Positions 1 to 13,890 of a stretch of 64,000 nucleotides of DNA are shown here, piece after piece. The position numbers and the translations under genes were made by a program. The stretch covers positions 20,112,001 through 20,176,000 of the forward strand of contig NC_088331.1 in NCBI RefSeq assembly GCF_036884655.1. Reading direction: 5' to 3'. Each line of letters opens with the position of its first letter. Positions within the stretch are counted from its first letter, which is position 1. The stretch is from Musa acuminata AAA Group (taxonomy: Eukaryota; Streptophyta; Magnoliopsida; Zingiberales; Musaceae). Below the pieces are notes generated by a model. That model was not told where the DNA came from and did no database searches. It saw nothing but the letters and a program-made list of their open reading frames with translations.

Positions 1-642
1 ACCAAGCCTGATATAACGGATACTCTGAGTGTCACGAGCAGGTATCAAGCGGATCCAGGCTTGGAGCACTGGACAGCAGTAAAGTGTATCCTTAAGTACT
101 TGAGAAGGACTAAGAATCTTTTACTAGTATATAGAGGTAGTAGTCTCAAGGTTAAAGGTTACATAGACTCGAGTTTTTAGTCAAATGTCGATGATAGCAA
201 GTCGAATTCAGAGTGTGAGTACACCTTAAATGGAGTAGTATGTTGAAGAAGTTCCAAGAAAGATACTACTGCTGACTCGACCATATAGGCGGAGTACATT
301 GCTATAGTAGAAGTAGCTAAGGAGGGAGTCTGTATGAAGAAGTTCATCATAGATCTGGGAGTCGTGCTAGACAGCTAGGAGTCGATTCCCTTATATTATG
401 ACAACTACAAGGCGATTACTCAAATAAGTGAACCCGGATCTCATCAGAAGTATTCTGACGAGGTTCTAGCTTATTAGGGGGATCATGACCTGAGGAGATG
501 TAGTAGTGGAAAGAGTTCCATCCGAAGATTACATTGTAGATCCATTGACAAAGCCATTCTCTCAGATTGTCTTTGAGTGTCATAGGGGTCTGATGGGGAT
601 CAGACACATAAGTGAAAATCGGCTTTAGGTCAAGTGGGAGAT
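1..642 (+). pseudogene. Ty1/copia pol 3' end (RNase H domain), truncated by window edge
   Basis: Translating the plus strand with interruptions gives the C-terminal part of a copia polyprotein. It includes the segment reading 'WTAVKCILKYLRRTKNLLL', then a VDDSKS-like stretch, an AEYIA motif and a YYDN motif typical of copia RNase H. Several in-frame stops are present, for example near 178 and 376, so the copy is dead. A purine-rich tract (aagtgggagat) ends at 642, directly before the LTR, and acts as the polypurine tract. The same protein and flank recur at about 24640-25310 in the second copia copy. The 5' part of the element lies outside the window. Confidence 0.85.
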
Positions 643-2540
<1,898 letters not shown>

Positions 2541-3386
2541 GATACAACTAATCTCATAGCTGCTCATGTGGGGACACTAGGGATATAGTATAGGTGCTCA
2601 TTGGAGAATGAGTTTACTAATTGATTCGCTTACGGAATACTGGATGGTTGATGATGCCTTATTGTTAAACAACAATTTTGTAGTCCCAGTGGTGTATCTG
2701 GTCCTTAGACTTGAGACACCAAGGATGTCCTGTATAAGTGCTACATTCTTTGATACTAGACTTATAGGTTTGGATGTCCCAGATCTAGTACAACCGGTCA
2801 TTGGGAGTGGTAGTCAACCTTACGAGGGCTATTGAGTGTCGATAGAGGATCATCCACTCTCAGCGTCATGAGAGGAATATCCTATGTGTTCTTGCTCAAA
2901 CAAATCCCTGGCCAGGGTCATTCAGATTGAGAGAGAAAGAGTTCTCCGGGAGAATCCGATTAGAGAGAGACCCGAGTAGAAACCGTATGGGTCTGATAGT
3001 ACCATACCCAGTATATGGTCTCTAGGATATTAGATGGATGAGGGACTATAGTACATGGTAAATAAGGATAGACAGGTCCATTGGATTGGATTCCCCTATA
3101 TCGTCTGGGGACTACGGTGTAGTGACCTAGTACGTCCGTAGTCGATGAGTCGAGTAAATTTTTATAGAGATAATAATTCACTAAGCCAGAAGGAGTTCTG
3201 ACAGGTATGACTCATGGCCAGCTCGATATTGGGCCTAGAGGGTCATACACATATGGTAGGCATTGCGATGAGTAAAAGTTCGGATATGAGATATCCACCG
3301 GAGCCCCTGTCTTATTGGATATCCAATAAGCCCTTGAATTATTGGATCCTATGGATGAGATCCAATAAGAGCTCATAAGAGATTAT
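2541..3386 (+). mobile_element. partial copia LTR copy, left half (interrupted)
   Basis: From 2541 the sequence restarts at an internal LTR point (aactaatctcatagctgctcatg, matching about 1353) and follows the first LTR closely through 3386. There the TR-GAG element interrupts it. The rest of the LTR resumes at 10774 and ends near 11227. The two copies therefore abut in tandem with no internal domain between them. Confidence 0.75.
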
Positions 3387-4973
3387 TGTTAGGATCGGAG
3401 TGGCACTAAGAGGGGGGGGGGGTGAATTAGTGCAGCGGTAAAGTACGATAAACTTTTGACGATTTAAACACTTTCGGAAACTTCGTACGATAAAAGCAAT
3501 GTTTCGTTTAGAACCGTTTTGATTGCATTTTAACTTGAATGTAGTAAGTTAATGAAGGGTTTGCAATAAGGTAATAGCAGGAAGTAAATGCAAACCAGAA
3601 AAGATGGTAGTTTATAGTGGTTCGGTCAATCATGACCTACATCCACTCCTCTGATTCCTCTTCCGTCGAGGCCACCAGCATCCACTAACGATCTTTCTTC
3701 ACTAGGTGAAGATCAACCTCCTTCTTACACCCGTCTTACAACCTCTTACAAGTGGTTCACCCTTTTACAAAGATTTCAATGAATAGAAAGGAGGTGAACA
3801 CTCAAGCTATTGAAAACAAGACTTTTAAGGCTTTTCTCAACTTCTAGCTTCTCAAAAGGTTGTATTCTCTGCTGAGAAATGAGGGGTATTTATAGGCCTC
3901 AAGAGGATTCAAATTTGGGCTCCAAAATTTAAATTCTCTTTGGTTTCCGAGGTCGGCGGTGCCACCGCCTGTCAGTGGCGGTGCCACCGCTTGTCAGTGT
4001 CTGACATTGACAGTGGACTGGCGGTGCCACCGCCCAGCTCTCGGGTGCTGGGTGGTGCCACCGCCTAGGCCAATTCAACTCACTGGTTGGGCTCCAAACT
4101 TGGCCCAAACCAGTCCAAACTCAGGCCCAATTGGCCCCTACTTGGGTTATAAGATTAACACCTAATCCTAACCCTAATTAACGTGCTAACTATGAATTTA
4201 AAGACATTTTCTAAACTATTACAAAGTCCATAAGTCAAGACTTCTTCCAGCGAGCTTCCGGCAAACTTCCGATGGTCTTCCGATAAACTCTCGGAAACCA
4301 TTCTGCGGACTCCCGGCAAGCTCCTAGACTTCACGATTTGATCTTGGCAAGTTCCAACGAGCTTCTTCGGCAAGCTCCGATCTTTCTTGGTGAACTCCGC
4401 GAACTTCCAATGAACCTTCCAGCGAGCTTCTGAAAAACCCTTCGGCAAGCTCCCTACTCATTCTCGGCTAGTTCCGGCAGCATTCCCGACGAACCTTCGG
4501 ACTTCCGTCAAACTCTCGAACTCCCAATGAATCCTTTGCGCTTGACTCCGGCACTTTGTTTCACTTTATGTCTTCATTGCTATCGTAGTTATTCCTGCAC
4601 ACACAAACCAAAACTCAACTCCGATCTAGACAATTATTACAACGCGAATTGACATTCTATTGCCCGGCACGTCATTGGTTGGCGCTTTGTCTGATTCTTC
4701 GGTGCATCGTCCTCTCTTGCGGCTTGTTGCCCAATCGGCGATTGACCTCCGCAACCCCGATATCCTTGGCGCAATTTCGCTCTCCTTGGCCCAATGCCCG
4801 ACATCCAAAGCATTCAGCCGTCCAATATCCTAACGTGAACTCTTCCGGCACAACGTCAATTCCTCCTGCGTTAACTGTCTAATCCTGATCGAGTAGACCT
4901 GCATCACTCAAAATACAGTTTAAATTATAAACACATATTAAGTGGTTTCATCATCAAAATACAAGATTTAACA
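3387..4973 (-). repeat. 3' LTR of the TR-GAG element
   Basis: On the plus strand it runs TGTTAGGATCGG to AAGATTTAACA. It contains several copies of the self-complementary motif ggcggtgccaccgcc between about 3954 and 4065. It matches 9105-10768 along its length; the other copy carries extra copies of this motif (about 9671-9865), which accounts for most of the length difference. Confidence 0.88.
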
Positions 4974-4987
4974 ATCTCCCCCTTTTT
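4974..4987 (-). promoter_or_regulatory. polypurine tract of the TR-GAG element
   Basis: On the minus strand a run of A and G (AAAAAGGGGGAGAT) directly precedes the TGTTAAATC start of the 3' LTR, the position where plus-strand DNA synthesis is primed in LTR retrotransposons. Confidence 0.75.
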
Positions 4988-7900
4988 GATGATGACAACC
5001 ACTTGATGACAGAGTTAACCTTAACTCCCGGAGTTTGAACAAACTCCCCCTATCAATATGCTATATTGATAGAACCTTGAATTCAAACAGAATTCAAGTC
5101 ATTGCAATATTCATCATGAATACTTGCAACACATCATCATGAACATATGCATAAACTTATGCATCACATGTCATGTCATCAACATACTTCTCCCCCATTG
5201 TCATCAACAAAAAGGAGAAGTACCACAATCAAGTGTTTGTTATATGGGTTCAACTCATTACATGAAAAACATAATATTAAATTTTTATTATCATGCAATC
5301 TAGCAATTTTACAATGTTTTAGAACTTGCAAGCTAGCAATTTAGAGATGTTCAAGAAAGCAACTCTTGCTTCTTGAAATATGCAAGTTTTATAAGCTAGC
5401 AAATTCAAATATATGCAAGTTGACATATTTGCTTTTCTTGAGATAGGCACGATAGCACATTTTTGCATTTTCTTGATGTTTCAAGCTAGCAATTCTCGGT
5501 GATGTTCAAGATAGCAATTTCTTCTCTTTTGAGAAGTGCAATTTTTGCTTTTTTCTCGAATTGTGCTAGCAATCTATCTCCCCCTTTGTCATTGTCAAAA
5601 AGAAGGGAAAAACCCTTTACATCAATTTTTAAATCATGATAAAGATAAGTAATCATTCTTCTTTGTGCATCATTATAGTTTCAATGCACAAATTCATTAA
5701 CATTACATTTCATTTTTTTTTTTTTTATGCATGATACCAAATCATCATTATGAGCATATTAAATATGATATTCAAGCATTCATGATATATCATTTTGGCA
5801 ACATGATCATAGCTATTCAAATGATGGTATCTAAATATCAAAATTCATTATATCCTATCATGCATGATCATTGACTTCTCATTTGTATTTTATGCATTAT
5901 TTCATTTCATCTCATAAGGAATATCAAGAAGAGTTATTGAGTGATGAGATAAATATTTTATGAATACACGGAATTGTATAAAAATCATATCATAAGTGTT
6001 TCATGTATTCATATTATCACATGAAGCATACAAGACAATAATGCAAAGAAATCATGTCATAAAGGATATCAATGTGAAAATTCAGCAAAGATCACATGAT
6101 ACAATCGCAAAGCATGATATAATTATGTGATATATCATGAGATGATAATTTATCATATCAATGAAAGATATCAATTGTTAAACATGATATGATAATAGTC
6201 TCAAAATTTTTAATTTGTGATACATGTGATACATTGTGATACACTAAAAATTTTAATGCGATGCTTTTAAGGATATCAACCTATTTTTGATACAAAGCAT
6301 GGCAAGAGCAATTATATTGCAAGTTTTCTAAGTTTTGCATTTTTTGCTTCTTTCGAAATAGCAATTCTTTGCTTCTCTTTATATTGCATGATTTGTAATT
6401 CATTGGTAGTGTTCATGATAGCAAGTTCTTTCAACGAAATGATCGAGCTAGCAAATTTTTCTTCCTTTGAAATATGCAGGCTAGTAAACTAACTCCCCCT
6501 TTATCATTATCGAAAAGAAGGGAGAACTCAATGGCTAAAAATTTCAACCATTCAACAAGCCAAATATGCAAAGAATTCATGAAAGATATCAATAAGGATC
6601 AATTCGTGAATACCAAAGATATGATTCATGGTTCATTAAAATTCTTCTTAACAAGTTCACGATCAAGATTCATTTGAAAAGATATAGCACAAAGAGCAAC
6701 TTGAAACATTCTTATCAAGATCATATTTTAAAATATTCCAAGTATTAAGATATCAATATGACACTTCATTGAATTCTGAGAAATCAAAAGACAAGTTACA
6801 AAAAAAAAAATCATAATCAAATTATCATTTTTGAGATTCATAACATGTTATTACTATTTCATCAAAATCAATTTCGAGATTCACACAATATCATGAAATC
6901 ATTAATCTCGATAAGATGGGAAAAGCATTTTTTTTTTTAAGTGATTCTTTTAACACATCATAAAAAAAACTCATTCATAATTTAAGTGATTTACAAGATA
7001 TCATAAATGAATTTATCACTTGTATTTCATCAAAATCGAGAACTCTAGAGATAGAAAATGATTGAAGCATTTAACATGATTGAAGCATGATTCATATTTA
7101 AAATGTATCTTATGTCGTAAATACGAATCAAGCATTTGTCAAATCTGAAATCATCCTCAAAATTACATTCAATAAATTCATATATGACAAGCATAGATTT
7201 ATTGAAAAATCAATAAGATAGAGGATTACATTTCATTTTTATAAATTTCTATTCATGTGATTTGCTTCTTACGAGCATGTCTTTGCTTTTAAAAAAAATG
7301 TCAACATTCAAGATAGAAAGATAAATTTCATAAAATAAATTATCAAGCATGATTCCATGATAACATCCTTTTAATATCTTGATATTCATCATCAAGTATG
7401 ATTTCAAAAAGTATATTCAAGAGAAATCATTAAGACCAAATGCATGATACACTCATTTATTTTCAAAATATTCATCATGTTTATTTTCATGAGATTCACA
7501 AGATTGGTAAACTAAATTCATTAATCTCAATAGGATATAAAATTCATTTCCATTTCATATAATTGATTTCATGTGAGAGTGTTCAAGTCTTTTTGTGAAA
7601 ACATGTATCATCATTTAAAATCAAAACATAAGTTTCGTCATAAAGCCGTCAAGACCAAACACATCAAAAATAAAACATCATGATATCACATCTATCATCA
7701 AAAGACTATCAAGAAATTCATACATATATGTACATGCACTATGTCATCTTAATATGTCATGAGAATGTCATCTTAATTCGTCATAAACATGATTAAACGA
7801 AAAACATGTTAATCCAAAATGAGAGTATCAAATCAATATTTACTTCAAAAACTCATGCATGACATAAAATCATCAAAATACAAATGCATGGATTAATCCT

Positions 7901-8109
7901 GAGTATTATCACATATCATATAACTATCATCCATAATGTTGCATACATCATTCAATATTTCAAAAACATAACATGCATGAAACCTTAGCAATATACTTTT
8001 CATGATCAAATTTTTTAATTTTTCAAAGATGCTAAAAAGAAAAACATGATATAATTTTTGAAAAATAATTTTTTATTTCCTATTCTAAATTAAGCACTCA
8101 TGAAACACT
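4988..8109. other. non-coding internal spacer of the TR-GAG element
   Basis: About 3.1 kb of very AT-rich sequence has no credible coding frame on either strand. It is full of short, slightly varied repeats of 'atcatgatat', 'gctagcaa' and 'ttcaagatagcaa'. Three more blocks resembling the polypurine tract plus its flank (ctcccccttt-gtcatcaac-aaaaagg) sit near 5188-5220, 5576-5606 and 6492-6520. Confidence 0.7.
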
Positions 8110-9054
8110 TCAAGTAATTTCAAAATAATTCAAGAGAGTTGAGTTACTTACCTTGTAGTCGAAGCCCATCAAAGCCCAATTTGTTGTTTCACCTTTGGAA
8201 GTTTTTGATTCATCCTTGGTTGCCTTCCTCTTCTTTGGCCTCTTCCTCTGTTCAAGTTCATTGTTTATTTTAGATTTTTGTTTAATGAACTTATTAAGAG
8301 TTAGTGTTCGAAGTTCAAGTTGATCATTGTCCTCATCACTTGAGTCATCGCTCAAGTGGTATTCATTTGTCCGGAGTTCCAAATCCTTCCTATTCTTTGA
8401 AAGGTGGTTCAAGTGTTCATTGTGTTCATCATGTGCATTGCGCACCATTTCATATGTCATCAATGAGCCGATAAGTTCTTCAAGTGGAAAAATATTTAAA
8501 TCTTTTGTTTCTTGTATTGCCGTTACTTTTGATTCCCAAGCTTTAGAAAGTGATCGTAAAACTTTACTAACAAGTTCAAAATTCAAGAAGCATTTGCCAA
8601 GAGCTTGTAAACCATTGACGACATCCGTAAAACGGGTGTACATGTCAACAATAGTTTCGCTCGGCTTCATTCGAAAAAGCTCGAAATCATGCATTAAAAT
8701 GTTGATTTTCGAATCTTTGACTCTAGAAGTGCCTTCGTGTGTGATTTCAAGAGTGTGCCATATGTCGAAAGCCGTTTCGCACAAAGAAACCCGATTGAAC
8801 TCATTTTTATCCAAAGCGCAAAATAAGACATTCATAGCCTTTGCGTTTAAAGAAAACATCTTCTTCTCCAAATCATTCCAATAGTTCATTGGAAGAGAAG
8901 ACATTTCAAATCCATTTTCGACTATGTGCCATAAATTCAAATCCAAAGAAAGTAAGAAAACTCTCATTCGAGTTTTCTAACAAGTATAGTCCGTCCCATT
9001 GAAAAAGGGAGGACAAATGAGAGAGTGACCCTCTTGAAAGCCATAAAGAGCCAT
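8110..9054 (-). pseudogene. copia-type Gag (UBN2 / retrotransposon gag) of the TR-GAG element, one nonsense codon
   Basis: A structural Gag protein that would form the virus-like particle. The long open part is 8110-8967 (285 residues), but the natural start appears to be the ATG at 9054-9052, whose reading MALYGFQEGHSLICPPFFNG is the usual copia Gag N-terminus. One TAG at 8979-8977 stands where a Trp is expected just before KTRMRVFLLS. The body carries the UBN2-type pattern (SLCETAFDIWHTLEITHEG, then SKINILMHDFELFRM, then LRSLSKAWESKVTAI). It ends in a Lys/Glu-rich tail, and I see no CCHC zinc knuckle. It follows the 5' LTR and primer-binding site, as expected for gag. Confidence 0.8.
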
Positions 9055-9088
9055 TTCTATTTGGGTGTTAAACCAAGGTAGAAAAATG

Positions 9089-9102
9089 TGGCTCTGATAC
9101 CA
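9089..9102 (-). promoter_or_regulatory. primer-binding site (initiator tRNA-Met type)
   Basis: The minus strand reads TGGTATCAGAGCCA two bases after the 5' LTR terminus, the standard plant primer-binding site complementary to the 3' end of initiator tRNA-Met. Confidence 0.85.
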
Positions 9103-9104
9103 AA

Positions 9105-10768
9105 TGTTAGGATCGGAGCGGCACTAAGAGGGGGGGTGAATTAGTGCAGCGGTAAAGTACGATAAACTTTTGACGATTTAAACACTTTCGGAAACTTCGT
9201 ACGATAAAAGCAGCATTTCGTTTAGAACCATTTTGATTGCATTTTAACTTGAAGGCAGTAAGCTAATGAAGGGGTTTGCAGTAAGGTAATAGCAGGAAGT
9301 AAATGCAAACCAGAGAAGACGGTAGTTTATAGTGGTTCGGTCAATCGTGACCTACATCCACTCCTCCGATTCCTCTTCCGTCGAGGCCACTGGCATCCAC
9401 TAACGATCTTCCTTTACTAGACGAAGATCAACCTCCTTCTTACACCCCTCTTACAACCTCTTACAAGTGGTTCACCATTTTACAAAGATTTCAATGAATA
9501 GAAAGGAGGTGAACACTCAAGCTATTGAAAACAAGACTTTTCCTAAGGCTTTTCTCAACTTCTAGCTTCTCAAAAGGTTGTATTCTCTGCTGAGAAATGA
9601 GGGATATTTATAGGCCTCAAGAGGATTCAAATTTGGGCTCCAAAATTTGAATTCTCTTTGGTTTCCGAGGTCGGCGGTGCCACCGCCTGTCAGTGGCGGT
9701 GCCACCGCTAGTGCCACCGCTTGTTAGTGGCGGTGCCACCGCCTATCAGTGTCTAACACTGATAGTGGACTGGCGGTGCCACCGCCCAGCCAAGCGGTGC
9801 CACCGCCCAACTCTCGGGTGCTGGGCGGTGCCACCACCCAGTCTAGGCGGTGCCACCGCCTAGGCCAATTCAGCTCATTGGTTGGGCTCCAAACTTGGCC
9901 CAAACCAGTCCGAACTCGGGCCCAATTGGCCCCTACTTGGGTTATAGGATTAACACCTAATCCTAACCCTAATTAACGTGCTAACTATGAATTTAAAGAC
10001 ATTTTCTAAGCTATTACAAAGTTTGTAAGTCAAGACTTCTTCCGGCGAGCTTCCGGCGAACTTCCGACGGTCTTCCGATAAACTCTCGGAAACCATTCTG
10101 CGGACTCCCGGCAAGCTCCTAGACTTCACGATTTGATCTTGGCGAGTTCCAACGAGCTTCTTCGGTAAGCTCCGATCTTTCTCGGTGAGCTCCGCGAACT
10201 TCCAACGAACCTTCTGGCGAGCTTCCGAAAAACCCTTCGGCAAGCTCCCTACTCATTCTCGGCTAGTTCCGGCAGCATTCCCGACAAACCTTCGGACTTC
10301 CGTCGAACTCTCGAACTCCCAACGAGTCCTTTGCGCTTGACTCCGGCACTTTATTTCGCTTTATGTCTTCATCGTTATCGTAGTTAATCCTGCACACACA
10401 AACCAAAACTCAACTCCGATCTAGACAATTATTACAACGCGAATTGACATTCTGTTGCCCGGCACGTCATTGGTTGGCGCTTCGTCCGATTCTTCGGTGC
10501 ATCGTCCTCTCTTGCGGCTTATTGCCCAATCGGCGGTTGACCTCCGCAATCCCGATATCCTTGGCGCAATTTCGCTCTCCTTAGCGCAATGCCCGACGTC
10601 CGAAGCGTTCAGCCATCCAATATCCTGACGTGATCTCTTCCGGTACAACGTCAATTCCTCCTGCGTTAACTATCTAATCCTGATCGAGTAGACCTGCATC
10701 ACTCAAAATGTAGTTTAAATTATAAACACATATCAAGTGATTTCATCATCAAAATACGAGATTCAACA
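9105..10768 (-). repeat. 5' LTR of the TR-GAG element
   Basis: It pairs with 3387-4973 and on the plus strand ends GATTCAACA. The ggcggtgccaccgcc cluster at about 9671-9865 has more units than the other LTR. Substitutions between the LTRs are scattered and moderate, so the insertion is not very recent. Confidence 0.88.
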
Positions 10769-10773
10769 ATTAT

Positions 10774-11227
10774 TTTATAGAGATCCACTAATCTAAAAGG
10801 CTTGGGTAGTTGGATGCAGATCTAATGCCCAATAGGAGAGGATCCATTAGGGTTTGATAGGGGACCTCTATAAATTGGAGGGATTTGGTGGTTCATAAGC
10901 TAGAGCCTTTGCTTGCCTCTCCTATTCTCCTCCCTCTCTCCACCTCAGAGTAGGCCTAAAGTTTTGAGGAGCGTCGTCGTAGCCCTGTTGTATGGATCAC
11001 CGCTATAAATGAGGATGCTTGACCTCCTTCACCCTCTCCTAGAGATATGCAAGGAAATAAGAATATACGATCTCCTTAGGTAACACAATCTATTCTATAC
11101 GCAGTTTGTTTCACGAATTTTTGCGTCCCAATCTTTGCATGACAACGAATATCTTTTTGAGAAATTAAGAATTTTTTTTTCTTATTCTTCCATTACACAT
11201 GTGATGTCATCCCAACATTTTCCAACA
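10774..11227 (+). mobile_element. partial copia LTR copy, right half
   Basis: It continues the LTR interrupted at 3386. It has the leader-like stretch with ctataaattgg (about 10868), the cctccttcaccctctcct block and the terminus cccaacattttccaaca. It aligns with about 2110-2540 of the first LTR. Confidence 0.75.
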
Positions 11228-11510
11228 ATTGGCACTAAGAGGGGGGGAGGGGGTGAATTAGTGCTTTCGATAAAATCGACATTGATTTGAAAAACTTTGT
11301 TTTGATTAAACCAGTATTATGAAAGTGTTTAAACTTGAAAATGTTGGCAAGTGAGTGAGGGCAATGAAGAAATAAATTAGTGATTAATGAGAATGAAAAG
11401 AATGAAAGAAACGACATAGAAAGAAAGTACATTGGATTTATAGTGGTTCAGTCATCATGACCTACATTCACTCCCGATTCCTCCTCTGTGGAGGCCACCG
11501 ACGTCCACTA
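11228..11510 (-). mobile_element. old TR-GAG-like LTR remnant, left part
   Basis: It begins ttggcactaagaggggg and follows the first part of the 3387-4973 LTR pattern: gtgaattagtgc, then tatagtggttcagtcatcatgacc, then the ccaccgacgtccacta block. It is interrupted at 11510 by a solo LTR and resumes at 14062. Confidence 0.6.
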
Positions 11511-12369
11511 TGTTGAATCTCGTATTTTGATGATGAAACTACTTGATATATGTTTATGATTTAATCTGCGTTTTGAGTGACGCAGGATGCTTCGATCAGG
11601 ATGAGACAATTAAAGCAGGAAAATCATGTTGTGCCGAAGGAACATGTCAGAAGATTGGATGTCGGGCCGGTGGATCGGTCGACGTATCGACAGAAGGCTT
11701 CGGGCCGTGGACTCGGGCATCGGGCCATGAAGAGCGGGTATTGTGCCAAGGATATCGGAGTTACGGAGTCAACTGGCCGATTGGGCAATAGGCTGCAGGA
11801 GAGGACGATGCGTCGAAGAATCGGACGAAGCGTCGAGGGACCAATGACATGCCGGACAACTTGGTTAAATTGCTTAGGATTAATTGTCTCGATCGAAGTT
11901 TTGTTTTAAGTGTGCAGGATTAACTACGATGAAAGTTAGACAAGCAACAGGAGTTACGCCGGAGTCAAGTTCATGATCACGTTAGGAGTTCGAGAGTTCG
12001 ACGGAAGTTCGGACGGTCGTCGAAGGTTCTGCGAGAACAGATCCGAGAAGTCCAGAAGCTTGCCAAGCGAAGCTCGTCGGAACTCGCCAAGTGGATCGTC
12101 GCAAAGTCCAGGAGTTTGCCGGAAGTCCTCAGAAGAATCACCGAGGGATCATCGGATGATCGACGGAAGTTCGCCGGAAACTCGCCGGAAGAAGCGATTG
12201 ACGCATCGGAGCAAAGCTGCAGAAATTGTCTTAGATTTAATCGTAGTTAGCACGTTGATTAAGTTGGAAAATGGGAGGTGATCCCATTAGCTTAATCTTG
12301 GGGCAATTGGGCCCCTGAAAAGATTGAAATTGGGCCGAATGGAGCTAACCATTCGGACCCTGATTGCAC

Positions 12370-12920
12370 CAGGAGGTGCAACCGCCCAGGCAGGGAGGTA
12401 GCACCGCCCAGGCTAAGTCTCCCAGCGAGACTGGGCGGTGCAACTGCCCTAGCCAAGAGATGCAACCGCCCAGGGCTTAGTCTCCAAGCGAGACTGGGCG
12501 GTGCAACCTCCTCTGTCAAGAGGTAGCACCACCAGAGCTCAAGTTTCGAGCTCTGCCAGGCGGAGCAACCACCGAGCTCAGACTTCGAGCTCTACCAGGC
12601 GGTGCAACCACCGAGCTCAGTCTTCGAGCTCTGCCAGGCGGTGCAACCACCGAGCTCAATCTTCGAGCTCTGGCAGAGAGGTGCATCAGCCTGAGCTCAG
12701 TTTCGAGCTCTACTAGGTGATGCAACCACCGAGCTCAGACTTCGAGCTCTGCCAGGCGGTGCAACCACCGAGCTCAGTCTTCGAGCTCTGCCAGGCGGTG
12801 CAACCATCGAGCTCAGTCTTTGAGCTCTGGCAGAGAGGTGCAATCGCCTGAGCTCGGTCTTCGAGCTCTGCCAGGCGGTGCAACCTCTCCAGTCAAGAGG
12901 TGCAACCGCCTGATCCCGAA
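12370..12920. repeat. 39-bp tandem repeats and ggtgcaaccgcc motifs in the solo LTR
   Basis: Units of roughly 39 bp (gagctcagtcttcgagctct plus gccaggcggtgcaaccacc) recur several times with point changes. GAGCTC and cgagctctg give each unit local self-complementarity. Frames across it translate as ARRCNHRAQSSSS or similar on both strands and are by-products of the repeat, not genes. Confidence 0.85.
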
Positions 12921-13523
12921 ATTCCGGGATTTGATCGTTTTGAGCTCCAAATTTGAATTGGGTTGGGGCCTATAAATACCCCACCCATTCAACACTGAAA
13001 GGATACAGATCCACACCGAATTCTTGATCTTTTCAGTGATTCTAAGAGCTCAAACTTGTGTAAAGTCCAAAAGTTCTCTTCTCTTCTGTTCTTCAAGTCT
13101 TGAGTTGTAAAGAGAGGAGAGAAAGGATCTGTAAGGGTTGTCTCCTGAGCCTGTCAAAAGGAGAGAAACTGTAAAAGGGCAGTTGGCCTTCGCCTATTGA
13201 AGGAAGGCCTCTAGTTGACGTCGGCAACCTCATCAGTGGAGGAAGCCAAAAGTGGAGTAGGTCAAGGCTGACCGAACCACTCTAAATCTCTGGTTTGCGT
13301 TTATTTTGAGCACTTTACCATTACTGCAAACCTCCTACATAGCTACTGCCCTCTGCGCTTTTACGAACGATTCTCTAAGTTCAGATCTTTCCGAATCTGC
13401 ATTAAGACGTAAATCGGTGTTTTCGTACGATCTTTACATTGCAGTTTACGTTAACGTATTGATTCCATTTATAACTGCAAACTGCTTTCTGCGCATTCAT
13501 AAAATTCTTTTCAAAGTTCAGTA

Positions 13524-13890
13524 TCTGCGTTTAGACGTAAAACTATGTTTAGACGCAAAACTGCGTTTAGACGTAAAACTGCGTTTAGACGTAAAACTGC
13601 ATTCAGACGCAAAACTGCGTTTAGACGTAAAACTGCGTTTAGACGTAAAACTGCGTTTAGACGTAAAACTACGTTTAGACGTAATACTGCGTTCAGACGC
13701 AAAATTGCGTTTAGACGTAAAACTGCGTTTAGACGTAAAACTGCGTTTAGACGTAAAACTGAGTTTAGACGTAAAACTGCGTTCAGACGCAAAACTGCGT
13801 TTAGACGTAAAACTGCGTTTAGACGTAAAACTACGTTTAGATGTAAAACTGTGTTTAGACGTAAAACTGAGTTTAGACGTAAACTGAACT
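13524..13890. repeat. 18-bp minisatellite (gtttagacgtaaaactgc)n
   Basis: About 20 head-to-tail copies of an 18-bp unit with occasional variants (attcagacgc, gagtttagac). Since 18 is a multiple of 3 and the unit lacks stops, several frames on both strands stay open and translate as six-residue repeats (RLDVKL, RRKTAF, RLNAVL, FTSKRS). These are not considered genes. Confidence 0.95.

Larger units (their letters stand above)
3387..10768 (-). mobile_element. TR-GAG type non-autonomous LTR retrotransposon (gag only), complete with TSD
   Basis: Two long terminal repeats (3387-4973 and 9105-10768) flank an internal domain that encodes only a copia-type Gag on the minus strand. The element is bounded by the 5-bp target duplication ATTAT (3382-3386 and 10769-10773). 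Reading the minus strand, a primer-binding site TGGTATCAGAGCCA (9089-9102) follows the 5' LTR, and a polypurine tract (4974-4987) precedes the 3' LTR. No protease, integrase or reverse transcriptase is visible, so mobilisation would need enzymes from an autonomous partner. It is inserted in a copia LTR copy. Confidence 0.88.

Noticed and set aside
4155..4448. Conserved frame of 97 residues repeated at 9950-10243
   Set aside because: Both copies lie in the two LTRs of the TR-GAG element; similarity reflects LTR identity, not a conserved protein.
12292..13016. Ser/Arg-rich and Pro-rich frames
   Set aside because: They translate the 39-bp repeat array of the solo LTR on both strands and have no domain.
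12370..13890. CRISPR-like spaced repeats
   Set aside because: The repeats are directly adjacent or degenerate with no unique spacers, and this is a plant nuclear sequence.
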